42,438 nt of DNA from Actinomycetes bacterium. GTDB taxonomy: Bacteria; Actinomycetota; Acidimicrobiia; Acidimicrobiales; JABEUL01. The translations under genes were made by a program, and so were the position numbers. Shown here one piece after another: positions 28,007 through 37,324 of the stretch. Position 1 is the stretch's first letter. Every line of letters starts with the position of its first letter. The stretch lies in contig JAJYFT010000008.1 of NCBI GenBank assembly GCA_021790815.1, positions 1 to 42,438 on the forward strand. The letters run 5' to 3'. The notes beneath the pieces are model-generated. The model was not told the DNA's origin and made no database searches. It saw nothing but the letters and a program-made list of their open reading frames with translations.

Positions 28007-28246
28007 TTAGAACCACCACATATTCTTTTTCTTTTCTTTGTGCACGTCTTCCATCCTAAATGGTTCTGGCATCAATAGACCGTCTGAGTTTCTCGTTACC
28101 CAAACAAGGTAATTGTCTAAATTGATTTTGGATACTTTAAATCCTCTTACCCAAGATCGTTCAAATTTATCTCTTACTTCAACAGCATCACCAATATTAA
28201 GAGGTCTAGTCTTTGATTCATCATCTTCTGTCGGGTTGAGAGCCAA
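28007..28246 (-). CDS. Small hypothetical protein
   Basis: 79-aa ORF, GDAVEVRDKFERSWVRGFKV (SH3/Tudor-like pattern). Confidence 0.6.
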   Translation of the reverse strand: MALNPTEDDESKTRPLNIGDAVEVRDKFERSWVRGFKVSKINLDNYLVWVTRNSDGLLMPEPFRMEDVHKEKKKNMWWF

Positions 28247-28280
28247 TTTAAAAGTTCTTTCTAAAGGAAATGAGCATTAA

Positions 28281-28913
28281 TTGTATCCTACATTTGAATA
28301 TGAAGGTTGTCTACATCATAAAGGACATAATTTTATCGCTGGAATAGACGAGGTTGGAAGAGGTGCTTGGGCTGGTCCGATGTGCGTTGGTATAGTTGTA
28401 ATAGGCCTCAAACAAGTTGATTCATTTAAGCAGTATGACCTTGGAAAAATCAATGACTCCAAAAAACTTACTGCTTTGAAGAGAAGTTACCTTGAGCCGA
28501 TAATTAAAGCTTGGTGTGCCGATTGGTCAGTTGGAAGCGCGAGTGAGAACGAATGTGATGAGTTCGGTATTACAAAGTCTTTAAAACTAGCTTCAGAAAG
28601 AGCAATTAGGTGCTTAAATATTAAACCAACGCATTTTCTAGTTGATGGCCCAAATCGAATTTTATCTGGAGACGAGCAAACCAACATTGTTAAAGGTGAT
28701 CAAAAATCTATAGCCATCGCTGCAGCTTCTATTGTTGCAAAGGTGTCTAGAGATAATTACATGAAAAGCATTGAGGATAGTTTCCCTCCATTTGATTTTG
28801 GATCAAATAAAGGCTATCCTTCGTACCACCATCGTCGCACTCTATTAGGTTATGGACTTACGTCGATTCACCGGAGATCCTGGAAATATGTGGCCGATCT
28901 GCCATGGCCATAA
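28281..28913 (+). CDS. rnhB: Ribonuclease HII
   Basis: FIAGIDEVGRGAWAGPMCVGIVV, LVDGPNRI, SIAIAAASIVAKVSRDNYM, GYPSYHHRR. TTG start. Confidence 0.95.
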   Translation: MYPTFEYEGCLHHKGHNFIAGIDEVGRGAWAGPMCVGIVVIGLKQVDSFKQYDLGKINDSKKLTALKRSYLEPIIKAWCADWSVGSASENECDEFGITKSLKLASERAIRCLNIKPTHFLVDGPNRILSGDEQTNIVKGDQKSIAIAAASIVAKVSRDNYMKSIEDSFPPFDFGSNKGYPSYHHRRTLLGYGLTSIHRRSWKYVADLPWP

Positions 28914-29003
28914 TTGCCACTTAGAGTGTGAATGTGCACACAGTCAAAAAAAGGAATAAAATATAAGTGTGCGCATACTTTTTTCTGCTTATGTGAGGGC
29001 ATC

Positions 29004-30059
29004 ATGACGTCAAATTCGTCAGACGCGTTCGATTTAGAGGCTTTGTTGGATCAAGCGCTCAGCACGCCTAAGGCTAATGGAAATGGAGCGGCTGGGACCG
29101 TAGAAATTCCTAGTTCAGCCTCCGACATTCCCGCTTGGCAACAGATCGAACAGCTAAAGCGAGATTTGGTAAAGGCCACTGAGAGTGTTCCACAGATTAA
29201 TTCTCTGGATAAAGTAGAAAATTCTCATGCAATTGAAAACATTGCTCCTGCCAGCCAAAATGATGATCTTTTAATTCCTCCACCGCCTGTACCTGTTATG
29301 GATTCAAATGTAGCCACATCTAATGCTGACTTTTTTAATACAGATGAAATGTTGAATGAAGTAGTTGCAGCCACAAATTTGGACAGGGGTGTAGCCGAAA
29401 GTAAACCAGTGTTAAAATCTTATGATTTTCCACATAAGACAGCGTCGAGTGTGAAGGAGGAGAGTTCTTCTGTAATTGAACTAGAAAATATTAGTGTTGG
29501 GCCAGCAGCAGCTATTTCACTCGCCAATGAAGATAAAGTAGACGATCTTCTAGCGGCCGAGTTTGATTTTGATGATGAACCCTCGTACGCAAGTGTTACT
29601 TCTTCGAGAAGCGAAGCCTCGTTTGAAGTTCAGATGCCTCCCGCAGCAGCTATACCACCTCAACCAATAGCGCCGCCGCAAGCCGCACCTCAAGTTCAGA
29701 TGCCTCCCGCAGCAGCTATACCACCTCAACCAATAGCGCCGCCGCAAGCCGCACCTCAAGTTCAGATGCCTCCCGCAGCAGCTATACCACCTCAACCAGT
29801 TGCTCCGCTTCGAGTGGCACCACAAGTTTCTGCAAATGGTAATGGACAGCCCAATACTGTTTCGTTACCTAATACTGGTTCAAATGAAAGTATTTCAGTC
29901 GAAGTTTCTATGTCCAATACTTTTGGAGAAGACTTGAAATATATGAACCAACAGCATGCTGAGAATGAAAAATCTAAACCAGAACCTGAGCCTGAGTTTA
30001 GAACCCAGTCATTTATTTTGCGGTCAGATAATAATAAGAAAAAAGGGCGAAAGCGTTAA
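29004..30059 (+). CDS. Hypothetical protein with Pro/Ala-rich tandem repeats
   Basis: ORF with acidic N-terminus, PAAAIPPQP repeats and Lys-rich C-terminus. ATG at 29004 preferred over 28932. Confidence 0.7.
   Translation: MTSNSSDAFDLEALLDQALSTPKANGNGAAGTVEIPSSASDIPAWQQIEQLKRDLVKATESVPQINSLDKVENSHAIENIAPASQNDDLLIPPPPVPVMDSNVATSNADFFNTDEMLNEVVAATNLDRGVAESKPVLKSYDFPHKTASSVKEESSSVIELENISVGPAAAISLANEDKVDDLLAAEFDFDDEPSYASVTSSRSEASFEVQMPPAAAIPPQPIAPPQAAPQVQMPPAAAIPPQPIAPPQAAPQVQMPPAAAIPPQPVAPLRVAPQVSANGNGQPNTVSLPNTGSNESISVEVSMSNTFGEDLKYMNQQHAENEKSKPEPEPEFRTQSFILRSDNNKKKGRKR
29628..29825 (+). repeat. 66-bp in-frame tandem repeat (2 identical copies plus a third diverged copy)
   Basis: GTTCAGATGCCTCCCGCAGCAGCTATACCACCTCAACCA... 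at 29628, 29694 and 29760; encodes VQMPPAAAIPPQPIAPPQAAPQ. Confidence 0.95.
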
Positions 30060-30098
30060 TTGTAGTCAGAGATTAAATTTGATAGGTCTTGTAAGAGG

Positions 30099-31313
30099 TT
30101 ATTTTGGAAGTCCTAAGACCCTCTCCGATATTATATTTCTCATTATTTCATCTGTCCCGCCTGCAACTCGGAGACCAGGAGTGCCCAATATTATTTGAGA
30201 CCAAGCGTAAGTTCCCCATTCTCCAGAGTTGGCAACTAGCTTAGGGCCAAGTACTAACGAACATAGGTCGCCTATCCTTCTTAAGTTTTCCGTGAGTGAA
30301 AGCTTTCCAATAGACATCTCCGGACCTGGGAGTTTCCCAGCAGTCAGTTTTGCAAGTGCGCGTTGACTTGTGAAACTTGCAATCCTTGAATTAATATAAA
30401 TTTCTACAAAAAGTTGGCGAACTAATGGCTCATCGTCTGCACCAAAATGTTTGATCATCTCCAGCATTCTCGAAGACATTGATCCCGAGGAAATTCCACC
30501 ACCACCACTTCCAATTGCAGCTCGCTCATTCATGAGCGTTGTTAGTGCAACTGTCCAGCCTCCATCTATTTCACCAAGCCTGTGGCTATCTGCAATAACT
30601 ACGTCATTGAAAAATATTTCGTTAAAGGTAGCTCCGCCAGTCATTTGTTTAAGTGGTCTAATTTCGACGCCTTTAGCTTTCATGTCAACCACAAAAACAG
30701 TCAAGCCTTTGTGCTTTGGGACATCGTTGTTTGTTCGACATATTATCTCGCCGATGTCAGAGTATTGAGCACCAGAAGTCCAGACCTTTTGACCGTTTAT
30801 TATCCATTGGTCGCCATCTTTGGAAGCCTTAGTCTGTATCCCGGCTAAATCGCTCCCGGCGATAGGTTCACTGAAAAGCTGACATGCGATAATATCACCT
30901 CCATAAAGCTTGGACAGGTATAGTTTCTTGACTAAAGGGGTACCGTGTGCAAGTATCGTTGGTGCTACCATCCCTAGTCCTATGCCTCTACAATTATCAG
31001 ATGGAATTTCATACTCAGAACGCAGCTGTTCCCAACATGTTTGGTAGTCTTTTGGTAGTTCTCTTCCTCCAAATTCTGAAGGACCAGTAATCCAACCAAA
31101 GCCTGCGTCAAAAACTTTTCTTGCAAACTCTTTTGCAGATCGAACTTCAAGTTGCTCTTGTTCTGGTGTGTTTTCAGAAAACAAACTAACGTCGTCATCT
31201 CCTTCACCCCAGACAAAAGCTCTGTCGGTTTTTTTTGCTGCGTTACTATCTAGAAAGTTCCTTGCTTCATTTTCGAATTGTTTTAGTGAAATGGGCTCAG
31301 GTAGAATTGACAC
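30099..31313 (-). CDS. Acyl-CoA dehydrogenase
   Basis: QLFSEPIAGSDLAGIQTKASKDGDQWIINGQKVWTSGA, GTPGLRVAGGTDEIMRNIISERVLGLP. Confidence 0.94.
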   Translation of the reverse strand: MSILPEPISLKQFENEARNFLDSNAAKKTDRAFVWGEGDDDVSLFSENTPEQEQLEVRSAKEFARKVFDAGFGWITGPSEFGGRELPKDYQTCWEQLRSEYEIPSDNCRGIGLGMVAPTILAHGTPLVKKLYLSKLYGGDIIACQLFSEPIAGSDLAGIQTKASKDGDQWIINGQKVWTSGAQYSDIGEIICRTNNDVPKHKGLTVFVVDMKAKGVEIRPLKQMTGGATFNEIFFNDVVIADSHRLGEIDGGWTVALTTLMNERAAIGSGGGGISSGSMSSRMLEMIKHFGADDEPLVRQLFVEIYINSRIASFTSQRALAKLTAGKLPGPEMSIGKLSLTENLRRIGDLCSLVLGPKLVANSGEWGTYAWSQIILGTPGLRVAGGTDEIMRNIISERVLGLPK

Positions 31314-31384
31314 ATTTATAACGATACACTTATACGGAGATTAGATGTCAAATTTTTCGCTAAATTAATTAGGATTTGAAACGT

Positions 31385-34300
31385 ATGGAGACAATGGTTA
31401 GCCCTGAATCAGACTTGCAAGCTGATGATTTGCAACGAACAAAATGGATTAGAGGGTTACTTCCATTTTTAGCAGCGCACAAGTTAAAGCTATTCGTGGC
31501 ATTCGCGGCTTCGTTGCTAGGAATGGCTATAAATTCTTTAACTCCATTAATACAAAAAGTAATAGTGGATAATTTAACAAAAGAAGGCGCTGTCAGCAAT
31601 TTACGTATATGGATATTTCTTCTAGTATTAGCAGGTGTTCTGGGGTTTATCTTATCCTATGTCAGGCGTTATTGGGGAGGGCGAGTTTCTTTAGATGTTC
31701 AAAATGATCTCCGAAAAGCTATATATAGCCATCTCCAAAGATTAGATTTTGCACGACATGATGACATGGAAACTGGGCAACTCGTTTCTCGCGCGAACTC
31801 TGATACTGGTCTTCTACAAGGTCTGTTGGGATTTCTACCGATGATGACGGGTAATTTTCTCTCTCTGTTGGTTTCACTAGTTATAATGTTCGTTCTTTCA
31901 GTCAAACTTGCTGTAGTTGTACTTTTTGCAATACCAATCATGTTTGTAGTTTCAATGAGGCTGAGGTCATCAGTATTCCCTGCCTCATGGGTGGCTCAGC
32001 AAAATATTGGAGAAGTAGCTTCTATAGTTGACGATAATGTGACAGGGGTAAGGGTCGTAAAAGCATTTGGTAATGAATCGCGCGAATTCAGTAGACTAAG
32101 AAATACAGCGCTAAAAGTATTCCAATCGAGGGTTAGAGTTGTTAGGCTTTCGTCAAAATTTCAATCGACGCTTCAAGCTGTCCCTGCAATTACTCAGGTT
32201 GTCGTTGTAGGATTTGGGGGGTATCTGGCATTAAAAGGAGATATAACCCTTGGGACATTCTTGGCGTTTACAAACTATGTTTTGCAACTAATAGCTCCAG
32301 TAAGGATGTTGGCGGGACTTATGGCATTTGGTCAACAAGCAAGAGCTGGTGCAGAAAGAATTTTAGATCTTCTAGCTTCAAGCCCGGTTGTGCAAGAAAA
32401 TGATCATGCGGTTGACTTAACTCACTTTAATTCAAGCATCGAATTCGACTCATTAAGATTTGGTTACGTTAGTTCGAAACCAGTACTAGATAACTTTTCT
32501 TTAAAAATTAATAAAGGTGAAACGGTTGCACTAGTAGGTACGTCAGGGTCCGGGAAATCAACAATTGCTCTGTTGCTTCCAAGATTTTACGATGTTCAAA
32601 AAGGGAGCATTCGGATTGATGGATGTGATATTCGAACACTGACTTTAAATTCACTAAGAAGGAAAATAGGCGTTGTATTTGAAGAGTCGTTTCTCTTTTC
32701 AGATACTGTAAAGGCAAATATAGCTTTTGGTGCAACCTTAGCATCGGATGAAGACATAGTTAAGGCTGCTAAAGTTGCGGAAGCTCATGATTTTATAATG
32801 TCTCTACCACTTGGATATAACACTATTGTTGGTGAGAGAGGTCTTACACTATCCGGTGGACAAAGGCAGCGAATAGCTTTAGCACGAGCGTTGGTAGGTG
32901 ATCCCGAAATTCTAATATTAGATGATGCTACAAGTGCTGTAGATGCAACAACTGAAGAAGATATCCATCGAACGTTGAATAAGTTGATGTCTGGAAGAAC
33001 AACATTATTGATAGCCCATCGAAAGTCAACATTGAAACTAGCTGACAGAATTGTTATTATCGAGCAAGGCAAGGTTGAAGAAGAAGGCGTTGAAATCTCT
33101 TTAAGTAGAGACAGTGAGATGTTTAAAATGCTCTTTTCTTCACAAAATGATTTTATTATTGAAGGCGAGTTAGATTTAGATTATTTAAGAAGCATTTCGA
33201 CTAATAATGATGAAGAAAATCTTGAACCTACGTCAAGCGTTATCGACACAACAGCCTGGCCAGAGTCGTTTAATGATGGCCTTGGCGCGGCAAACGTTCC
33301 TCCTCGTCAACAGGCAAATTTAGGCATGGGATTGGGCGGGGGGTTTCAAGGAGGAGGTGGGCTAGGTAGTATGTTGGCACCAACAAAAGAGTTACTTGAA
33401 CAAGTTGCGCTACTCAAAGATGAAACTAGTGATCCTAATGTCGACATTGACAGCGAGTCACTTGGTAGTTCAAAATTTAGCTTGAGTTCATTTCTAAGGG
33501 CGTTTAAGGGGGGTCTTATTATTGGGCTATCTTTAATAGTCGCAGATACTTTGATGACATTAGCCGGTCCATTGTTAATTAGAAATGTAGTTGATGCAGG
33601 TGTGATTCATAAATCGGTTGGAGCAATAGTCGGAGGGTCGACAATTTACCTTTTGATTGCAATCCTTGACTACCTCGACACTTGGTTGGAACTCTATGTG
33701 GTAGGAAAGACTTCAGAAAGAATATTATTTAAGCTTAGGTGTTATATTTTCTCCCACCTGTCAAGACTGGGACTTAACTTCTATGAGAGCGAAATGGCAG
33801 GTCGTATAATGACGCGAATGACCACCGATGTTGATGCGCTATCTCAACTCTTCCAGGGTGGTTTGGTAAATGCTCTAGTCAACGTTTTTACTTTTCTTGG
33901 GGTCGGGATAGCATTATTCGTAGTTAACTCTAAGTTGGCTTTAGCAACATTTACCGTTGTCCCAGTATTATTCGTTGCTACGTGGGTGTTTAGAAACTAC
34001 TCTAGAAGAGCTTACAGGTTGGCTCGAGAAAGAATTGCACTTGTCAATGCGAGCCTCCAAGAAGGTATTTCTGGGATTAGAGTTACGAAAGCTTTTGGGC
34101 GTGAGAATCAGAATAATGCATCTTTCGCAAGCTTAAGTGAAAACTATTTAGAAGCTAGAGTTGGAGCACAAAGGCTAGTTGCAATTTATTTTCCGTTTGT
34201 ACTTTTTATTTCCGATGTGGCTACTGCTATCGTCTTAGGGTACGGAAGTCATCTTGTCGGCAATAAGCAACTCGGAATCGGTTCTCTCATAGCTTTTGTG

Positions 34301-35215
34301 CTGTTAGTTGGACAGTTTTTTAACCCTATCCAACAACTTTCTCAAACTTTTGACCAATGGCAACAAGCACAAGCGTCCATGCGCAAGATTAAAGAATTGA
34401 TGGATATTCAGTCAAGCGAAATTTATAAAACTGATGCTCATCAAGTCTCGATAGACGGACACGTTTATTTTCAAAATGTTGATTTTTCATATTCGTCTTC
34501 TGGCGCAAAAGTACTCAGTGATCTTAACGCTGAGATACTTCCCAACCAAGTGACGGCGATAGTGGGCGAGACGGGTGCTGGTAAATCTACGGTTATGAAA
34601 CTGCTGGCTCGATTTTATCAGCCTTCAGGTGGCAAGATAATAGTTGATAGTGTTCCTTTGGAGGATATAGAAATTAGAAGCTACCGGAGTCAGGTAGCTT
34701 TTGTCCCCCAAGAACCTTTCTTATTTTCAACAACAATTGAGGCAAATATTGCCTACGGTAAACAAGATGCGACTAAAGAAGAGATTGAAGCTGCTGCGAG
34801 AAGAGTAGGAGCTCATGAATTTATTCGTAAGTTAGACGGAGGTTACTACCGAAAAGTTGGTGTCCAGGGAAGGGCACTTTCTTCTGGTCAGAAACAGCTA
34901 ATATCTTTGGCTAGAGCAGAAATTATGAAGCCAAAATTGTTGTTACTTGACGAGGCTACTTCAAATTTAGACCTTGCAACTGAAAAAGCTGTCTCAAATG
35001 CGATGGGGTTATTGCTGAGAGGGAGAACAACCGTGATAATAGCTCATAGATTACAAAGCGCAATGAATGCAGACAGGATAATAGTAATGGCCGATGGAGC
35101 AGTAAAAGAAGTTGGAAGTCATGATGAATTGTTGGCACTTGATGGTGAATATTCTAGAATGTGGGAATCTTACGTAGCTACTTCAGTTTCAAATCAAAAG
35201 CAAGTTAGGTTTTAA
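31385..35215 (+). CDS. Fused ABC exporter, TMD1-NBD1-TMD2-NBD2 in one polypeptide
   Basis: Two ABCB-type TMDs; NBD1: GTSGSGKST, LSGGQRQR, ILILDDATS, LIAHR; NBD2: GETGAGKST, LSSGQKQL, LLLLDEATS, IIAHR. Gly-rich linker around 33325-33363. Confidence 0.95.
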   Translation: METMVSPESDLQADDLQRTKWIRGLLPFLAAHKLKLFVAFAASLLGMAINSLTPLIQKVIVDNLTKEGAVSNLRIWIFLLVLAGVLGFILSYVRRYWGGRVSLDVQNDLRKAIYSHLQRLDFARHDDMETGQLVSRANSDTGLLQGLLGFLPMMTGNFLSLLVSLVIMFVLSVKLAVVVLFAIPIMFVVSMRLRSSVFPASWVAQQNIGEVASIVDDNVTGVRVVKAFGNESREFSRLRNTALKVFQSRVRVVRLSSKFQSTLQAVPAITQVVVVGFGGYLALKGDITLGTFLAFTNYVLQLIAPVRMLAGLMAFGQQARAGAERILDLLASSPVVQENDHAVDLTHFNSSIEFDSLRFGYVSSKPVLDNFSLKINKGETVALVGTSGSGKSTIALLLPRFYDVQKGSIRIDGCDIRTLTLNSLRRKIGVVFEESFLFSDTVKANIAFGATLASDEDIVKAAKVAEAHDFIMSLPLGYNTIVGERGLTLSGGQRQRIALARALVGDPEILILDDATSAVDATTEEDIHRTLNKLMSGRTTLLIAHRKSTLKLADRIVIIEQGKVEEEGVEISLSRDSEMFKMLFSSQNDFIIEGELDLDYLRSISTNNDEENLEPTSSVIDTTAWPESFNDGLGAANVPPRQQANLGMGLGGGFQGGGGLGSMLAPTKELLEQVALLKDETSDPNVDIDSESLGSSKFSLSSFLRAFKGGLIIGLSLIVADTLMTLAGPLLIRNVVDAGVIHKSVGAIVGGSTIYLLIAILDYLDTWLELYVVGKTSERILFKLRCYIFSHLSRLGLNFYESEMAGRIMTRMTTDVDALSQLFQGGLVNALVNVFTFLGVGIALFVVNSKLALATFTVVPVLFVATWVFRNYSRRAYRLARERIALVNASLQEGISGIRVTKAFGRENQNNASFASLSENYLEARVGAQRLVAIYFPFVLFISDVATAIVLGYGSHLVGNKQLGIGSLIAFVLLVGQFFNPIQQLSQTFDQWQQAQASMRKIKELMDIQSSEIYKTDAHQVSIDGHVYFQNVDFSYSSSGAKVLSDLNAEILPNQVTAIVGETGAGKSTVMKLLARFYQPSGGKIIVDSVPLEDIEIRSYRSQVAFVPQEPFLFSTTIEANIAYGKQDATKEEIEAAARRVGAHEFIRKLDGGYYRKVGVQGRALSSGQKQLISLARAEIMKPKLLLLDEATSNLDLATEKAVSNAMGLLLRGRTTVIIAHRLQSAMNADRIIVMADGAVKEVGSHDELLALDGEYSRMWESYVATSVSNQKQVRF

Positions 35216-35224
35216 GGAAAAGAT

Positions 35225-35338
35225 ATGTCAGGAATAGAAGAATGGAATGCAGTTAAAGGTCGAATAGTTGCATGTGCCAGACGAGCAAATATTGATGAAT
35301 CAATCTGTAATTTGATAGTTGAGCCAGAAAAGTACTAG
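35225..35338 (+). pseudogene. N-terminal fragment of glutamate dehydrogenase, out of frame with the main ORF
   Basis: AAGGAAA Shine-Dalgarno then MSGIEEWNAVKGRIVACARRANIDESICNLIVEPEKY*. A -1 shift at 35326-35332 continues into KVLEVSIPIKLDNGEIKLFKGWRVHHD. Confidence 0.8.
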
Positions 35339-35340
35339 AA

Positions 35341-36471
35341 GTGTCTATTCCGATAAAATTAGACAACGGCGAGATCAAACTTTTTAAGGGTTGGAGAGTT
35401 CATCACGATACAACTAGGGGACCGGGAAAAGGTGGATTACGATTTCATGAAGAAGTTGATGTGGAGACGCTAAAAGCTCTTGCAGCAGATATGACTTTAA
35501 AAAATGCTTTAGTAGATATTCCATTTGGTGGAGCTAAAGGTGGGATTAGAGTAGAGCCTTCAATATTAAGTATTGGTGAGTTGGAAAGACTCACAAGGAG
35601 ATTTGCCATTGAGATAAAAGAAATGATAGGTGAATCAAAAGACGTCCCTGCGCCCGATATCAACACCGATGAACGTGTAATGGCTTGGTTTGCAGACACG
35701 TTGTGGACTACTTCAGATAAACATGACAACGGCTTAATAACAGGTAAGCCATTTGCAATTGGTGGCGTATTGGGCCATCAAGGTTCAACTTCTCAAGGGG
35801 TACTCAATGCTGTAAGGAATTACCTTAAAAGAAGTGAGGGTAGTTTTTCTCAGCTCAGGGCTGTGGTTCAAGGGTTTGGAAAGGTTGGTGCGCCACTTTG
35901 CTACCTACTTTCTTCGGTTGGTGTCAAAATATTAGGAATATCAGATGTAACTGGTGGTATTTACTGTTCAGCTGGCATTGAAATGACAGAACTGTCTAAG
36001 CATTTAAGAAATGGTGGTCAAATATTAAACTTTCCGGGAGCAGAAGCGGTGAGCAAAGAAGATATTTTCCAGATTGAGTGTGATGTCTTTATTCCCGCAG
36101 CACTTGGAGGTGTAATTACTGAAAAGGTTGCACAGACTATACCTGCCCAGTTCATTGTTGAAGCAGCTAACGGACCGACAACTCTAGAAGCTGACAAGGT
36201 TTTTGCTCAAAGAGATATTCCAGTAATTCCAGATATTTTGGCCAACACTGGGGGGGTAGTTTCATCTTATTTTGAATGGGTACAAAATCGACAAGGTATT
36301 CGATGGGATGAAGGTGAAATTTCTAGTCGATTGCTCTCGTATCTCGATCTTGCATTTGAAGCAGCTTGGATAAAAGCCTCCATAGACGGAGTTACTTTAA
36401 GGGATGCTGCAACTCAAATTGCCCTTGAAAGAGTTGTGGATGCTCATAAGCTCAGAGGTTTATTCCCATAA
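35341..36471 (+). CDS. gdhA: Glutamate dehydrogenase (Glu/Leu/Phe/Val dehydrogenase family)
   Basis: SIPIKLDNGEIKLFKGWRVHHDTTRGPGKGGLRFHEEVD, MTLKNALVDIPFGGAKGGIRV, VPAPDINTDERVMAWFAD, VVQGFGKVGAPL. The true start is probably 35225, after a frameshift. Confidence 0.93.
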   Translation: MSIPIKLDNGEIKLFKGWRVHHDTTRGPGKGGLRFHEEVDVETLKALAADMTLKNALVDIPFGGAKGGIRVEPSILSIGELERLTRRFAIEIKEMIGESKDVPAPDINTDERVMAWFADTLWTTSDKHDNGLITGKPFAIGGVLGHQGSTSQGVLNAVRNYLKRSEGSFSQLRAVVQGFGKVGAPLCYLLSSVGVKILGISDVTGGIYCSAGIEMTELSKHLRNGGQILNFPGAEAVSKEDIFQIECDVFIPAALGGVITEKVAQTIPAQFIVEAANGPTTLEADKVFAQRDIPVIPDILANTGGVVSSYFEWVQNRQGIRWDEGEISSRLLSYLDLAFEAAWIKASIDGVTLRDAATQIALERVVDAHKLRGLFP

Positions 36472-36530
36472 ATCATGTCTTTAGGCTGTCTGCCTTTTAT
36501 TTGACTGACAGTCTTTATTGAACTAACTTT

Positions 36531-37313
36531 TTAAAGTGCACTTACAGCAATAAACCCTCCGTCAACGATTAATGAAGTTCCAGTAATAAATGAAGCCTCA
36601 TTTGAAAGCAAAAATCGAATCGATGTTGCTATTTCGTCCGGTGAACAAACCCTCCCTAAAGGCGCTTGTTTTTCGAGTTTTTCCTTAAGTTCGCCAAATG
36701 CAAGTACCGGAGCCATCATTGGAGTGTCAACTACACCGGGGCATATAGAGTTGACTCTTATCGAGTCTGTGCCGAGACGCTGCGCAAGTGAGCGAGTGAG
36801 TCCAAGAAGACCTGCCTTTGAGGCGCAGTATGCGGGGAGGAACCCACTACCCACATGACCCTCAATTGATGATAGAAAAACGATTGCCGATCCTGGATTC
36901 GCCTCTTTAAGCGTTGGAATCAAGTTTTTAGTCAAAATTGCAGCTGCTCTTAGATTTACATCAAGTACAGAATCCCATAATTCATCATCAACCATATCTA
37001 TAGGCCCAGGCCCAGGAATTCCCGCAGCATGAACGAAACCTCCTATAGGCCCTATCTGATTCTTGCAAGTGTTTAGAGCATCATCAAATAAATATGAATT
37101 CCTCACATCAATTTGAAGAAATGCAGTCTTTACGCCGTAAAGATCATTACACTCGTTTGCAACATGTTGGGCATTTTCTCCGTTCAAGTCCCAAATGCCT
37201 ACTGGTCGACCAACTTGGGCAAGCGCAAGTGCAGTTGACTTTCCTATTCCAGAGCCTCCACCTGTTATTAACACTCCGGAACACGGCTTTCCCAAAAAAT
37301 TTTCCTTATTCAT
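36531..37313 (-). CDS. Short-chain dehydrogenase/reductase
   Basis: VLITGGGSGIGKSTALAL, HAAGIPG, YCASKAGLLGLTRSLA, ITGTSLIVDGGF. Confidence 0.93.
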   Translation of the reverse strand: MNKENFLGKPCSGVLITGGGSGIGKSTALALAQVGRPVGIWDLNGENAQHVANECNDLYGVKTAFLQIDVRNSYLFDDALNTCKNQIGPIGGFVHAAGIPGPGPIDMVDDELWDSVLDVNLRAAAILTKNLIPTLKEANPGSAIVFLSSIEGHVGSGFLPAYCASKAGLLGLTRSLAQRLGTDSIRVNSICPGVVDTPMMAPVLAFGELKEKLEKQAPLGRVCSPDEIATSIRFLLSNEASFITGTSLIVDGGFIAVSAL

Positions 37314-37324
37314 GTTTACTCTCC

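Noticed and set aside
29550-29825. Minus-strand ORF with repeated RYWLRWYSCCGRHLNLRCGL
   Set aside because: Antisense shadow of the plus-strand 66-bp repeat; no RBS and no recognisable family.
29628-29825. Possible CRISPR array
   Set aside because: Repeats are contiguous, in-frame and coding, without unique spacers.
36495-36520. Short palindrome GACTGACAGTC between gdhA and the SDR gene as a terminator
   Set aside because: Stem only 5 bp around a single central base; cannot form a stable terminator hairpin alone.
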